The notes under the pieces were generated by a model. The model saw nothing but the letters and a program-made list of their open reading frames with translations, did not search any database and had not been told where the DNA came from. A program made the translations under genes and the position numbers. A DNA stretch of 64,000 nucleotides. Source: a bacterium BMS3Abin02 (GTDB lineage Bacteria; Actinomycetota; Acidimicrobiia; Spongiisociales; UBA4744). Positions 22,260-31,445 of this stretch are shown piece by piece. Location of the stretch: contig BDSU01000008.1 in assembly GCA_002897675.1 (NCBI GenBank), positions 1 to 64,000 on the forward strand, read 5' to 3'. Every line of letters starts with the position of its first letter. The first letter of the stretch is position 1.

Positions 22260-22541
22260 GCTTCGAACCGTCGTCGCGATGCGAGCCATGTGGTACCGGA
22301 CTGCACCTGGTGCCTCGACCGGCAACCTTTGCGGTGTTCTGCCGGCCGGGAACGCCGAGCAGCCCCCTTCCCCCCGGTTCTTGCGTGAGCCGGCTGCCCA
22401 TAGCGCGGGCGTTCTCACGCAAGAAGGGTTGGGCGCGCCTTCGTTCAGGCGCCCCTGCTCCGGCATCGACACACCGAACGTTACCGGCCGAGGCACTTAG
22501 TCTCCCTCCAGCGGTAGAGTGGCCGCAGGAGGCGGAAGGTA
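22260..22541. terminator. Inverted repeats after gltD
   Basis: A perfect 12-base inverted repeat, TTCTTGCGTGAG at 22378-22389 and CTCACGCAAGAA at 22414-22425 with a 24-base loop, is followed by a smaller stem, GGGCGC/GCGCCC, near 22431-22455. There is no T tract, so this may be a GC-type terminator of gltBD or an operator for the b-type module that follows. The ribosome-binding site AGGAGG of the next gene is at 22527-22532. No gene seen. Confidence 0.5.
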
Positions 22542-23198
22542 GTGGAGGTGTCGGTCGAGAGTGACGAGGTGGACGCCGAGCCCGAGGAGGGATTTCGGGA
22601 TCGCGTTGCCGAGCATGGCCGCCTGAGAGCGGTACTGGAGTCGTTCGCCTACCTCCCACCCTGGGGCGCGCTGTTCAAGAAATCCGCACCGTTCTATGCA
22701 GAATCGTACTGGTACTGCATGGGGGGGATCACCTTCCTCATGTTCGTCTACTTGACCATCAGCGGGATCCTGCTTGCCTGGCTGGGCCCCTTCTGGTGGC
22801 TCACCAGCCCCGTGGGTCGAGTGATCAAGGCAACCCACTACTGGAGCGCCCAGGCGTTCTTCTTCTTCCTGGTGCTGCACCTGATCCGCGTGTGGGCGAC
22901 CGGGGCGTATCGCGGCCGGCGCCGGCTGAACTGGGCCATCGGAACGATCACGCTGCTCCTCGGCCTTGGCCAGAACCTCTTCGGGCTCCTCGCCCGTGGA
23001 GACTGGGAGTCCCAGTTCGTGGCTATGCACTCCAGCGACATGCTGTTCACCGAACCGTTCTTCTTCAACCTGTTTTCGGCGGCGAACTTCACCGTGGATC
23101 TCGCGATCCATGTTGCAGTCATCCCGGTGATCATGTTCGCCCTGATCTTCGCCCATGTGACGCTGGTGCGCCTTCAGGGTATCGCCCGCCCACTGTGA
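22542..23198 (+). CDS. Cytochrome b6-like dihaem membrane protein
   Basis: 218 residues from the GTG at 22542, with AGGAGG nine bases upstream. Four hydrophobic helices are seen. His pairs for two b haems are in THYWSAQAFFFFLVLH (HX13-14H) and IHVAVIPVIMFALIFAH (HX14H). The GYLLPW motif of quinol-oxidising cytochrome b is not present; instead the C helix region reads LNWAIGTITLLLGLGQNLFGLL. It is thus a divergent paralogue of the cytochrome b at 7659-8318. It starts a four-gene unit together with an unknown membrane protein and two very small membrane proteins. Confidence 0.8.
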   Translation: MEVSVESDEVDAEPEEGFRDRVAEHGRLRAVLESFAYLPPWGALFKKSAPFYAESYWYCMGGITFLMFVYLTISGILLAWLGPFWWLTSPVGRVIKATHYWSAQAFFFFLVLHLIRVWATGAYRGRRRLNWAIGTITLLLGLGQNLFGLLARGDWESQFVAMHSSDMLFTEPFFFNLFSAANFTVDLAIHVAVIPVIMFALIFAHVTLVRLQGIARPL

Positions 23199-23216
23199 GG
23201 ATCTAAGGAGAGGACG

Positions 23217-24197
23217 ATGCAACACACGGATACCGTGGCAGAGCAGACCAGGGTCTCGGACCGACCTCCGGGACACTTCGTTCGGCACTGCTTCTGGAAG
23301 TACCCGCTGATCGCCGGCGGCCTGGCCATCCTGTTGATCGCCCTCGCCCTCATCGTGGGCTCGCCCAACTGGCCGAGGGACACCGTTGCCGGAGTCTCCC
23401 AGAGTGATCCCGGCGGGGCCGTCCTCGCCTTCACCCAGGAACTCAACGGAACGTCCGCCTCGTGGGCGAACGTCGGCTCGCACGGGATGGGGGAGCCGAG
23501 CCAGGTGTTCGTCCTCGGACCCGTGAGCGACTTCGCCTCCCTGCTCGGCCCGAGCGTTGTTCAGGCCGTGGGCACGTACGAGGAAGCAAGCACTACCCAA
23601 CGGCAGGCTTGGGCCGGCGCCTATGAACAGGCGCTGGGGACCATCACTCCGCAGGTGACAGGTGAGGCCGAGGAACTGGGGATGATCCTCAGCCCCGACT
23701 ACGCTCGGCTCGACACCCTGACCGGAGACTTCGGTCCGGTGCCGGCGCTGGTGCAGGCGGATCTCACACTCGCTCAGCGCGGATACCTCGAACAGTACCT
23801 TGTGGGGCGGGACCCGGGGCACTCGCTGCAGTTGGGGACGATCTGGCTCTACGACCACCCGGGCATGGTGAACGCCGCCATCACGAACGGGCTCACCGAT
23901 GACCAATGGGGCATGGTGAAGGAACGAGGCTTCTCCGTAGGACCTTGGTATCTGATCATCCCCGCGATCTTTCACGTGAAGTTCCCCGGTGGGTCGATCG
24001 GTACGGGCTTCGTCCTGTGGAATCTGTTGGCGGCCCTGATCTTCCTGCTTGCCGTGCCCATGCTCCCAGGTCTTCGGGATCTCCCCCGCCGTGTTCGTTT
24101 GTACCGGTTGATCTACCGTTACCCCACCCGGGGCGAGCTGGTGGCGACCGCGAGCGCGCCGCGAGGGGAAGACGCCGGGAAGGCGAAGGCTCCATGA
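23217..24197 (+). CDS. Unknown membrane protein, partner of b-type cytochrome
   Basis: 326 residues. A first helix (about residues 30-47) is followed by a roughly 200-residue extracytoplasmic part and a second helix near residue 265 (GTGFVLWNLLAALIFLLAVPML), with a hydrophobic GPWYLIIPAIFH segment before it. The last helix and LPRRVRLYRLIYRYPTRGE recall the tail of split cytochrome b C-terminal subunits, but I find no PEWY motif. AAGGAGAGGA precedes the ATG. Its position directly after a cytochrome b6-like gene suggests it is the second subunit of a divergent quinol-linked complex. Family not recognised. Confidence 0.65.
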   Translation: MQHTDTVAEQTRVSDRPPGHFVRHCFWKYPLIAGGLAILLIALALIVGSPNWPRDTVAGVSQSDPGGAVLAFTQELNGTSASWANVGSHGMGEPSQVFVLGPVSDFASLLGPSVVQAVGTYEEASTTQRQAWAGAYEQALGTITPQVTGEAEELGMILSPDYARLDTLTGDFGPVPALVQADLTLAQRGYLEQYLVGRDPGHSLQLGTIWLYDHPGMVNAAITNGLTDDQWGMVKERGFSVGPWYLIIPAIFHVKFPGGSIGTGFVLWNLLAALIFLLAVPMLPGLRDLPRRVRLYRLIYRYPTRGELVATASAPRGEDAGKAKAP

Positions 24198-24385
24198 ACC
24201 GCCGGCAGGGACTCTCTGAGCTGACACTGTTCTTCGCTGCTGCGGCCGCCGGCGTCTACGGGTTGGGCCGCGCGTTCCAGGGGAACGCCCTCTGGCTCGG
24301 AGTCTCGGCAGTGGCGCTCATAGTGCTCGCGAAGCAGATGAGCAGGATCCAGGATCACTGGCCGCGTCGCCGGGACGAGCAATGA
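24194..24385 (+). CDS. Small membrane protein, 63 residues
   Basis: The ATG at 24194 overlaps the stop of the preceding gene by four bases. The protein has two short hydrophobic stretches (LTLFFAAAAAGVYGLG and ALWLGVSAVALIVLAK) and a basic-acidic tail (HWPRRRDEQ). Nothing catalytic is seen. Translational coupling suggests it is a small structural subunit of the b-type complex. Confidence 0.65.
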   Translation: MNRRQGLSELTLFFAAAAAGVYGLGRAFQGNALWLGVSAVALIVLAKQMSRIQDHWPRRRDEQ

Positions 24386-24401
24386 AAAGGAGGCCATCGA
24401 G

Positions 24402-24503
24402 ATGAAGCGATTCCACCGCGATGCCTATTCGGTCATGATCGGCACGTTGTTGCTGTTCGGAATCATCTGGTTGATGCTCGCAACCTTGAACCCGGTTCGA
24501 TAG
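24402..24503 (+). CDS. 33-residue single-helix membrane peptide
   Basis: A tiny ORF, MKRFHRDAYSVMIGTLLLFG followed by IIWLMLATLNPVR, with an excellent ribosome-binding site AAAAGGAGG ending eight bases before the ATG. It forms one transmembrane helix with a basic head. The strong initiation signal and its place at the end of the b-type unit argue that it is real. Small single-helix subunits are typical of cytochrome bc, b6f and oxidase complexes, so a stabilising subunit is inferred. Confidence 0.65.
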   Translation: MKRFHRDAYSVMIGTLLLFGIIWLMLATLNPVR

Positions 24504-24575
24504 GAAGACCGCACCGGCCCGCAGACCCCCAAGATCGCGCAGCTCTTCAACCGAGGCCGACAGGTATGGGATCGG

Positions 24576-25352
24576 TCATTGGACACCTTCCATCTGGCGA
24601 GCCTTGTGGTACCAGGGAATCGTGATCCGTTCGAAGAGGACGATGAGGCCAAAGAAGCCCACACCGAGCACCGACAGCGCGAAGATGATGGCAAACACCT
24701 CGTCGGTGTTGACCGCACGGTTCTCCAGCAGCAGCAGGTATCCGAGCCCGCCCTTCGCTCCGACCCACTCTCCGAAGACTGCACCCAACACGCTGAACGC
24801 CGCGGCCACCTTCATCCCGGTGAAGATGTGTGGCAAGGCCACGGGAATGCGAACCTCTCTGAAGGTCCGGGCGCGGCTCGCCCCGAACGTCCGCATGAGT
24901 CGCACCATCTCCGGGTCGACTGCCTTCAGGCCGTCGACGGTGCTGACTGCGATCGGGAAGAAGGCGATCAGCATCACGACCAGCACCTTCGGCAAGATCG
25001 CGAAGCCGAACCAGATCACCAGCACCGCGGCGACGGCCGGAATCGGGATGGTCTGGCTGACGATGAGCCAAGGGTACACGGCGGAATGCGCCACCTTCGA
25101 GTACGCGAGCACGATGCCGATGCTGATACCGACCACTGCCCCGAGCGCGAAGCCCAGCACCATCTCGAGGGTCGTGATCCCTGCATTCCTCAGCAGGGCG
25201 CTCGGGTTCTCGAGAAGAGCACCGACGATCTCGCTCGGCGCCGGGTAGATGCGGGGGTCGGCATCGGTGACGATAGTGAGCAGCTCCCACCCCAGGACCA
25301 CGAGCAGCCCGAAGACGACCGGGGGCAGGGCCTTCTTGAGCCGGCTAGCCAT
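24576..25352 (-). CDS. ABC importer permease (ThiX/SsuC type)
   Basis: 258 residues, six helices of the BPD_transp_1 fold. The EAA loop reads RTFGASRARTFREVRIPVALPHIFTGMKVA. PAPSEIVGALLEN near the N-terminus is typical of the NitT/TauT/ThiX subfamily. Its start overlaps the stop of the ATPase gene by eight bases. Together with the ATPase and the NMT1-like binding protein it forms an importer for a thiamine precursor, riboflavin, or another small aromatic compound; the exact substrate is not shown. Confidence 0.87.
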   Translation of the reverse strand: MASRLKKALPPVVFGLLVVLGWELLTIVTDADPRIYPAPSEIVGALLENPSALLRNAGITTLEMVLGFALGAVVGISIGIVLAYSKVAHSAVYPWLIVSQTIPIPAVAAVLVIWFGFAILPKVLVVMLIAFFPIAVSTVDGLKAVDPEMVRLMRTFGASRARTFREVRIPVALPHIFTGMKVAAAFSVLGAVFGEWVGAKGGLGYLLLLENRAVNTDEVFAIIFALSVLGVGFFGLIVLFERITIPWYHKARQMEGVQ

Positions 25353-26136
25353 CCGAGGTCATCTCCTCGCCATTCACGTCCTGTGCGTCAGGGTGCAGGT
25401 AACGAATCGCCTGCACCTTCAGGGCCAGGAACTCGGGCGACAGCACCGTTTCGTAGGGGCGGGGCCTTGGCAAGTCGATCTCGAGGGTGAGCACGACGCT
25501 CGCCGGGCGTTTCGACAGAACGTAGACACGATCGGACAACCGGATGGCCTCGTCCACGTCGTGGGTGATGAACAACACGGATGCGGCCGACGCCTGCCAG
25601 ATGTCGAGCAGCCACGACTGCATCTGCAGCCGCGTCAGGCTGTCGAGGGCACCGAACGGCTCGTCCAACAGCAGCACGTCGTCACCGGCGAGGAAAGTCC
25701 GAGCGAGTGCCGCCCGCTGTCGCATCCCACCAGAGATCTCACTCGCGTAGCGATGGCCGAATCCACCGAGGCCGAACCGCTCCAGGACCTCCTCGGCTCT
25801 GGCTCGCGCCTCACGACGCGGTGTCCCCTTCACGATGAGACCGAGCGCCACGTTGTCGGTGATGCACTTCCAGGGCATGAGCAGATCCTTCTGCTGCATG
25901 TACCCGCACGTGCCGAGCCGGTCTGCCGACCCGTCGACGAGCGCGACGCCGTCACTCGGTTCGAAGAGCCCCGAGATGATGTTCAACAGGGTGGACTTGC
26001 CGCAGCCGCTTGGACCGAGGAGGCTGACGAAGTGGTGTTGGCCGACTTGAACATCGATCCCGTCGAGAACTTCTACACGGTCGGCGCCCATCCCGAAGCC
26101 CTTCGAGATGTTCCTGACACTGATGCGCTCTTTCAT
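25345..26136 (-). CDS. ABC importer ATPase (ThiZ/SsuB type)
   Basis: 263 residues from the ATG at 26136 (MKERISVRNISKGFG), preceded by GGAAAGG; a longer in-frame version to 26196 is unlikely. Walker A GPSGCGKST (about residue 41), Q-loop, signature ISGGMRQRAALARTF, Walker B VLLLDEPFGALD and the switch His in FITHDVDEA are intact. The NitT/TauT subgroup is recognised from FGALD and the DVDEAIRLSDRV block. It is transcribed after the binding-protein gene and before the permease. Confidence 0.93.
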   Translation of the reverse strand: MKERISVRNISKGFGMGADRVEVLDGIDVQVGQHHFVSLLGPSGCGKSTLLNIISGLFEPSDGVALVDGSADRLGTCGYMQQKDLLMPWKCITDNVALGLIVKGTPRREARARAEEVLERFGLGGFGHRYASEISGGMRQRAALARTFLAGDDVLLLDEPFGALDSLTRLQMQSWLLDIWQASAASVLFITHDVDEAIRLSDRVYVLSKRPASVVLTLEIDLPRPRPYETVLSPEFLALKVQAIRYLHPDAQDVNGEEMTSDG

Positions 26137-26199
26137 GGCGGCCCTTTCCGTGATGAGTGGCGGAGGACACGGTTCGTCCCCTCCGGCCGACGCCACCGT

Positions 26200-27192
26200 T
26201 CAGGGGAGGAACTCGGTGGTGACCAGATTCTCCGGCATGGACTCGAGCACACCGACTTCGTCCGCCCAGGTTAGATAATCGGCGATCGCCTCGTCGGAGA
26301 TCTCGCCGTACTTCCCGTTCGGTCCGAGATAGTACGGTTTGACGTTGTTGAACTCCGCAGTCGCGAATTCGACATCGATGCCGTCCGCGTTGGCGGCCAG
26401 GTCGGCAATCGCCGTGTCCTGGTTGTTGAGGGCGAACCTGTAGCCTCTGGCGACGGCCCTTGCGAAGGCCCTGAGGATCTCAGGCCGATTCTCGATCGTG
26501 TCCCTGCCGGCGAAGAACACCAGCTCCGGGTACGGCGGTGCGCCGTACTCGTCGGGCCGGAATACGTAGGGCGTCTCGCCCTGGAGTTCCAGCGCAACTG
26601 CCTCTGAACTCCAGAAGCCGATGGCCGCATCCACCGTCTGGCCAATGAGGTTCCCGACCGCATCGAATCCGATGGTAACGAACTCGACGGTGTCGAGATC
26701 CACACCGCTATTGGACAGAATCACTCGTGCGATCGCCTCGTCCGATGGCACGCCGGTGACGCCGATCGTGGCTCCGGTCAACTGGCTCGGGTCGGTGACA
26801 CCGATCGCGGCAGTCGAGATCAAGGCTACGAGCGGTACCTGCTCCATGGCCATGAAGATCTGGATGTCCTCACCCCGGGCGCGCAGCGACGCGACGTCGG
26901 CGATCGGCGCGATGCCGATGGTGGCCTTCCCGGCCAGTACCAGGCGTAGCGTGTCGGCGGATGATGTCGGCGGCTCGATGTCGATGTTGATGTTCGCGTC
27001 GTCGAAGTAGCCCTCGGCGAGCGCCGAGTAGATGCCGGCATGGATGCCTCCAGGGACGAAGTCCAGGATCAGTGTGGCGTCTTCCTCCTTGCCCATGCCG
27101 CTGACGTCGTTGGCACAGGCTGCGGCGACGAGTGAGACGGTCAGCATCAGTACCGTCAGCCTCGTGATCCCTCCTCGTGTTGCCCTCATCAT
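26200..27192 (-). CDS. ABC importer substrate-binding lipoprotein (NMT1/ThiY-like)
   Basis: 330 residues from the ATG at 27192. Lipoprotein signal with lipobox LVAAAC (about residue 27). The mature part is a periplasmic-binding-protein type 2 fold of the NMT1/THI5 family: [52 protein letters not shown], and a hinge region [19 protein letters not shown]. Relatives bind hydroxymethylpyrimidine-type thiamine precursors or riboflavin. I looked for a TPP riboswitch upstream and did not find its conserved core, so substrate stays open. Confidence 0.85.
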   Translation of the reverse strand: MMRATRGGITRLTVLMLTVSLVAAACANDVSGMGKEEDATLILDFVPGGIHAGIYSALAEGYFDDANINIDIEPPTSSADTLRLVLAGKATIGIAPIADVASLRARGEDIQIFMAMEQVPLVALISTAAIGVTDPSQLTGATIGVTGVPSDEAIARVILSNSGVDLDTVEFVTIGFDAVGNLIGQTVDAAIGFWSSEAVALELQGETPYVFRPDEYGAPPYPELVFFAGRDTIENRPEILRAFARAVARGYRFALNNQDTAIADLAANADGIDVEFATAEFNNVKPYYLGPNGKYGEISDEAIADYLTWADEVGVLESMPENLVTTEFLP

Positions 27193-27492
27193 GCCCTGTC
27201 TCCCATTCCGCCGGTTCCCCCAATCGGTCTCTCCTCTCCCGACGACTCGGTCGAGAGTCACGCGCACCCGTTCCACCAGGATGATCTTCCCCCGTTTTGT
27301 GGACACGATGTTTCGCTGTTCATGATACGAACCGGGTGGCCTATTCCACCGGTACGAGGTCACCGAGGCCGCGGCCATCGCAAAGGAGGCCATCCAGGAG
27401 TGAGGGCACACCGCGGCCGGCGGCGCGGAAGTCGACACCGGAGGCTTCGGCTATCCTTCCCGCCTCGTCCGCCCGCGAGCCAGGACGTTGAC
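27193..27492. other. Divergent intergenic region before leuC
   Basis: This 300-base space divides the leftward importer from leuC. It contains a strong ribosome-binding site AAAGGAGG (27382-27389) ten bases before a GTG at 27400, which is in frame with leuC and would add about 31 Arg/Pro-rich residues. No riboswitch consensus is recognised. Either the GTG marks an alternative leuC start or a short leader. Confidence 0.35.
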
Positions 27493-28899
27493 ATGGCACA
27501 ACGCTTATTCGAGAAAGTCTGGAACGACCACATCGTCCACTCGGCCGTGGGCGAGCCCGACCTGCTCTTCGTGGATCTGCAGCTGCTCCACGAAGTCACC
27601 TCCCCACAGGCCTTCGAAGGCCTCCGCCTTGCAGGACGCACGGTACGCCGGCCCGACCTGAGCTTGGCCACCATCGACCACGGCGTCCCGACCGTCCATC
27701 GAGATCTGGGCATTCGCGACCCTCTCTCCAAACGACAAATCGAGACCCTGATCGCCAACTGTGAAGAGTTCGGGATCACGCTGTTCGGGCTGGACGATCC
27801 CCGCCAGGGCATCGTTCACGTGATCGGGCCCGAGCAGGGCATCACGCAGCCTGGCATGGTGATCGTCTGCGGCGACTCCCACACGGCCACCCACGGCGCC
27901 TTCGGCGCTCTCGCCTTCGGCATCGGCACATCGGAGGTCGAGCATGTGCTCGCCACGCAGACCCTCCCTCAAGTCAAGCCACGATCGATGGCGATCACCG
28001 TCGGTGGCTCATTGCCCTACGGCGTGACCGCCAAGGACGTCATCCTGGGAATCATCTCCCGGATCGGTGTCGACGGGGGCATCGGGCACGTCATCGAGTT
28101 TCGGGGCGAGGCGATCGAGAATCTCTCGATGGAGGGTCGGATGACGGTCTGCAACATGTCTATCGAGGCCGGAGCTCGAGCAGGGATGGTCGCCCCCGAC
28201 GACACTACCTTCGCGTACCTGGAGGGACGCCCCCATGCCCCCACCGGTGCCGCCTGGGAGCAGGCCCTCGACTACTGGCGTTCACTCCCCGGCGACCCCG
28301 AAGCCCTGTTCGATACCGAGGTGACCATCTCGGCTTCCGAACTCGAACCATACGTGTCGTGGGGCACGAACCCGGCCCACACCCTCCCGGTGCAGAGCAC
28401 GGTGCCCTTCCCGGATGCTACGAGCGACCCGAACGAGCAGGAGTCGATCCGTCGGGCCCTGGCGTACATGGGCCTCGAGGCCGGAACTCCCCTCACCGAT
28501 ATCCACATCGACCGGGCATTCATCGGATCGTGCACCAACGCTCGGATAGAAGACCTGCGCGAGGTGGCGCGCCTCGTCGACGGTCGGAAGGTGCATGCCG
28601 ACGTCTCGGCGATGATCGTGCCGGGCTCCGGGCTGGTGAAGCTCCAGGCGGAGGACGAGGGCCTCGATCGCGTGTTCAAGGCTGCCGGTTTCGAGTGGCG
28701 GGATGCCGGCTGTTCGATGTGCCTCGGGATGAATCCCGACATCCTCTCCCCCGGCGAACGCTGTGCATCCACCTCGAACCGCAACTTCGAGGGACGCCAG
28801 GGACGAGGAGGGCGAACCCACCTCGTCAGCCCGGCGATGGCTGCGGCCGCCGCCATCGAAGGCCATTTCGTAGATATCCGAACCTGGGAGAACGTGTGA
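27493..28899 (+). CDS. leuC: 3-isopropylmalate dehydratase, large subunit
   Basis: 468 residues, aconitase-type enzyme of leucine synthesis acting with LeuD. The ATG at 27493 gives the family N-terminus [16 protein letters not shown]. The 4Fe-4S ligands are the Cys in GSCTNAR (about residue 347) and the two in [10 protein letters not shown] (about 407 and 410). Substrate residues are seen in [14 protein letters not shown] and [11 protein letters not shown]. An alternative GTG at 27400 has a better ribosome-binding site but yields an Arg-rich extension not expected in LeuC. leuD overlaps its stop by one base. Confidence 0.96.
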   Translation: MAQRLFEKVWNDHIVHSAVGEPDLLFVDLQLLHEVTSPQAFEGLRLAGRTVRRPDLSLATIDHGVPTVHRDLGIRDPLSKRQIETLIANCEEFGITLFGLDDPRQGIVHVIGPEQGITQPGMVIVCGDSHTATHGAFGALAFGIGTSEVEHVLATQTLPQVKPRSMAITVGGSLPYGVTAKDVILGIISRIGVDGGIGHVIEFRGEAIENLSMEGRMTVCNMSIEAGARAGMVAPDDTTFAYLEGRPHAPTGAAWEQALDYWRSLPGDPEALFDTEVTISASELEPYVSWGTNPAHTLPVQSTVPFPDATSDPNEQESIRRALAYMGLEAGTPLTDIHIDRAFIGSCTNARIEDLREVARLVDGRKVHADVSAMIVPGSGLVKLQAEDEGLDRVFKAAGFEWRDAGCSMCLGMNPDILSPGERCASTSNRNFEGRQGRGGRTHLVSPAMAAAAAIEGHFVDIRTWENV

Positions 28900-29519
28900 T
28901 GGAGCCGATCGACCGCATCGTGGGCACGATGCTGCCACTGCCACGGGTCAACGTCGACACCGACCAGATCATGCCGAAGGAGTTCTTGAAGAGAGTGGAA
29001 CGCACCGGCTACGGGGAGTTCCTCTTCCATGATTGGCGGCGGACGCCGGACGGTGAGCTCGACCCCGACTTCGTCATCAACCGTCCCGAGTATCGAAACG
29101 CCCGCATTCTGCTGACGGGCGCGAATTTCGGATCCGGCTCGTCGCGCGAGCACGCACCCTGGGGCCTGATGGACTGGGGTTTCCAGGCGATCGTGGCGCC
29201 TTCCTTTGCCGACATCTTCTACAGCAACTGCACCAAGATCGGTCTGCTCCCTGTCCAACTCTCCGAGGACGAGACACGCCGGCTGATAGGCCTTGCGGAG
29301 GCCGACCCCTCCACCAAGGCGACGATCGACCTCGCCGATCAGACGGTCGGCGTCACCACTCCACACGAAGGGGAATCGTTCGAGGCACACTTCGAGATCG
29401 ACCCGTTCGTCAGGTACCGCCTCCTGAACGGACTCGACGATATCGGTATCACGTTGCGCCACAGCAGCGATATCGACGCGTTCGAGCACGGCCGCCCGGC
29501 ATTCATGCCCCGCTTGTGA
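28899..29519 (+). CDS. leuD: 3-isopropylmalate dehydratase, small subunit
   Basis: 206 residues, the swivelling aconitase_C domain. Conserved blocks are LPRVNVDTDQIMPKEFLK, ILLTGANFGSGSSREHAPW (substrate-binding loop) and APSFADIFYSNCTKIGLLP. Translation is coupled to leuC through TGATG. Together the pair isomerises 2-isopropylmalate to 3-isopropylmalate. The gene is convergent with ilvD, with a short hairpin in between. Confidence 0.96.
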   Translation: MEPIDRIVGTMLPLPRVNVDTDQIMPKEFLKRVERTGYGEFLFHDWRRTPDGELDPDFVINRPEYRNARILLTGANFGSGSSREHAPWGLMDWGFQAIVAPSFADIFYSNCTKIGLLPVQLSEDETRRLIGLAEADPSTKATIDLADQTVGVTTPHEGESFEAHFEIDPFVRYRLLNGLDDIGITLRHSSDIDAFEHGRPAFMPRL

Positions 29520-29520
29520 C

Positions 29521-29542
29521 GCGCCACCTCCGGAAGTGGTGC
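29521..29542. terminator. Hairpin between convergent leuD and ilvD
   Basis: GCGCCAC-ctccggaa-GTGGTGC forms a seven-base stem with one G-T pair and lies in the 24-base gap between the two stop codons. Its position suggests a bidirectional terminator, although a T run is absent. Confidence 0.4.
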
Positions 29543-29543
29543 G

Positions 29544-31211
29544 TCAGCCGGTAACGGCACCGTGTTCGGCAGAACCCACCAGCTTCGCGTACTTGGCCAG
29601 TGCTCCGGAAGGGTATCGAGGTGCATGAGGCTTCCAGACCGCTCGCCGCCGGTCCAGCGTTCCCTCGTCCACCAGGAGATCGAGGGTGCGGGCGGGAAGG
29701 TCGACCCGGACACGATCGTCTTCCTCGACGAGCGCCAGCGGCCCACCCACCTCGGATTCGGGGGCAACGTGCCCGACACACAGCCCGGTCGTGCCACCGG
29801 AGAAACGGCCATCGGTGATGAGCAACACATCCTTGCCCAACCCTGCACCTTTGATCCCCGCCGTGATCTGCAGCATCTCCCGCATCCCGGGTCCTCCCTT
29901 GGGTCCTTCGGTGCGGATGACGACGACGTCCCCGTGCCGAATCTGATGTTTGAACAGGGCATCGAGGGCCCCCTGCTCACCATCGAACACCCGGGCAGGG
30001 CCTTCAAACGAGTCGAGCTCGATTCCGGCCACCTTGACGACTGCTCCTCCGGGAGCGAGTGAGCCACGGAGCACGGCGATGCCCCCCTCGCCGGCCAGCG
30101 GACGATCCACCGGAGCCAGCACGTCCTGGCCGTCGGGCACCTCGACCTCGGCGAGGTTCTCGGCCATCGTCGCACCGGTCACGGTCAGAACGTCGCCCTC
30201 CAGCAGCCCGGCGTCGAGCAGCACCTTGAGGACCGCCGGCACGCCACCGATCCGGTCCAGGTCGACCATGTGATAGCGGCCAAACGGCTTGAGATCACCG
30301 ATGTGGGGTGTCCTGCGCGAAATCCGATCGAAGTCCTCGAGGGTCAGCTCGACTCCGGCCTCATCGGCGATGGCCAGCAGGTGCAGTACGGCGTTGGTGG
30401 AACCGCCCAAGGCCATCACCGTGGTGATGGCGTTCTCGAACGCCGGTCGGGTCATGATCTGTCGAGGTCGGATGTCCGCTTCGAGCAGCGCCATCACCGC
30501 CTTGCCCGAAGCCACGGCGAATTCGTCGAGACGTGGGTCGGAGGCGGGGACCGCCGCCGAGCCGGGCAGCGACATGCCAATCGCCTCACCGACCGAAGCC
30601 ATCGTGTTGGCGGTGAACATTCCGGCGCAGGAGCCCTCCCCGGGGCAGGCGTGGCGCTCGATGTCGAGCAGCTCCTCCTTGGTGAGGGTCCCCTCCGAAA
30701 AGGCGCCGATTCCCTCGAAGACGTCGACGATCGAGATGTCCTTTCCCCGCCAACGTCCCGGCAGGCTCGAGCCTCCGTAGAGGAAGACGCTCGGCAGGTT
30801 GGTGCGGGCGGCCGCCATCAACATCCCGGGAAGCGACTTGTCGCAGCCGGCGATGGTGACCATGCCGTCGAAACGCTCGGCGTGCATGACCAACTCGACC
30901 GAGTCGGCGATCACTTCCCGTGACACGAGGGAGGCGCGCATCCCCTCATGGCCCATCGCGATCCCGTCCGACACGGCGATGGTGGCGAACACGAGGCCGA
31001 CACCTCCCCGGTCGCGCACACCCTGTTTGGCGCGCTTGGAGAGGCGTGGCCCGCTGAGATTGCACGGCGTAACCTCGTTTCCGGCCGACACCAATCCGAT
31101 CTGCGGCTTGGCGAAATCCTCATCGGTGAGCCCGACTGCTCGGAGCATGGCCCGGGCACCTGCCTTGGAGGAACCCTCGGTGACGTCTTGGGAGTGGATC
31201 TTGTGTGCCAT
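29544..31211 (-). CDS. ilvD: Dihydroxy-acid dehydratase
   Basis: 555 residues from [13 protein letters not shown] (ATG at 31211). It dehydrates dihydroxy-isovalerate and dihydroxy-methylvalerate in valine and isoleucine synthesis. Cluster cysteines are seen in [24 protein letters not shown] and [18 protein letters not shown]. The C-terminal domain contains GMPEM-like [16 protein letters not shown] and [17 protein letters not shown]. It is transcribed opposite to leuCD and ilvBNC; its promoter must lie in the space shared with the ilvB leader. Confidence 0.96.
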   Translation of the reverse strand: MAHKIHSQDVTEGSSKAGARAMLRAVGLTDEDFAKPQIGLVSAGNEVTPCNLSGPRLSKRAKQGVRDRGGVGLVFATIAVSDGIAMGHEGMRASLVSREVIADSVELVMHAERFDGMVTIAGCDKSLPGMLMAAARTNLPSVFLYGGSSLPGRWRGKDISIVDVFEGIGAFSEGTLTKEELLDIERHACPGEGSCAGMFTANTMASVGEAIGMSLPGSAAVPASDPRLDEFAVASGKAVMALLEADIRPRQIMTRPAFENAITTVMALGGSTNAVLHLLAIADEAGVELTLEDFDRISRRTPHIGDLKPFGRYHMVDLDRIGGVPAVLKVLLDAGLLEGDVLTVTGATMAENLAEVEVPDGQDVLAPVDRPLAGEGGIAVLRGSLAPGGAVVKVAGIELDSFEGPARVFDGEQGALDALFKHQIRHGDVVVIRTEGPKGGPGMREMLQITAGIKGAGLGKDVLLITDGRFSGGTTGLCVGHVAPESEVGGPLALVEEDDRVRVDLPARTLDLLVDEGTLDRRRAVWKPHAPRYPSGALAKYAKLVGSAEHGAVTG

Positions 31212-31260
31212 GGCGGAGATCATACGCATCGAAGTCCTGGCCGGCGACACGTGCCGGTGG

Positions 31261-31289
31261 TTGACAATTTCGTCGCTAATGCGTATGTT
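31261..31289 (+). promoter_or_regulatory. ilvBNC promoter
   Basis: A perfect -35 hexamer TTGACA (31261-31266), 17-base spacer and TATGTT (31284-31289) match the vegetative sigma consensus well. RNA would start near 31296-31300, only a few bases before the leader ATG at 31300, so the leader peptide would be read from a leaderless or nearly leaderless message. Confidence 0.65.
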
Positions 31290-31299
31290 CCTTACGCCA

Positions 31300-31332
31300 A
31301 TGAACCACAGCTACATTCTCGTACTTATGTAA
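31300..31332 (+). CDS. ilv leader peptide
   Basis: Ten-codon [13 protein letters not shown] followed by TAA; an in-frame ATG at 31279 would give [17 protein letters not shown] but lies upstream of the predicted RNA start. The run Ile-Leu-Val-Leu contains codons for all three end products of the pathway. It is followed directly by two hairpins and then ilvB, the classical layout of ribosome-mediated attenuation described for actinobacterial ilvB operons. Confidence 0.75.
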   Translation: MNHSYILVLM

Positions 31333-31392
31333 CGCACACGCCCCAAGCCCGGTGTGTGCGTTTCCCAGCCCTCCCAAAGCGGAGGGTTTCTT
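31333..31392 (+). terminator. ilv attenuator hairpins
   Basis: The first hairpin begins immediately after the leader stop: CGCACACGCC (31333-31342) pairs with GGTGTGTGCG (31351-31360), a ten-base stem with one G-T pair. The second is an intrinsic terminator: CCCTCC (31369-31374), loop of six, GGAGGG (31381-31386), followed by TTTCTT. ilvB begins 54 bases later. Stalling on the Ile-Leu-Val codons would be expected to alter folding of the first stem and so the terminator. Confidence 0.75.
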
Positions 31393-31445
31393 GCACCCCG
31401 AGCACCCCGGCGCCCTGCCAACCCAGTGACTGAAAGGGCCAGACC

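Noticed and set aside
27193-27300. Possible TPP riboswitch before the NMT1/ThiY-like gene
   Set aside because: The conserved CUGAGA and ACCUGAUCUGGAUAAUGC-type cores are not found on the minus strand.
27325-27399. Peptide [17 protein letters not shown] upstream of leuC
   Set aside because: It looks protein-like but has a stop just before it and no start codon, and its end overlaps the ribosome-binding site for the GTG at 27400.
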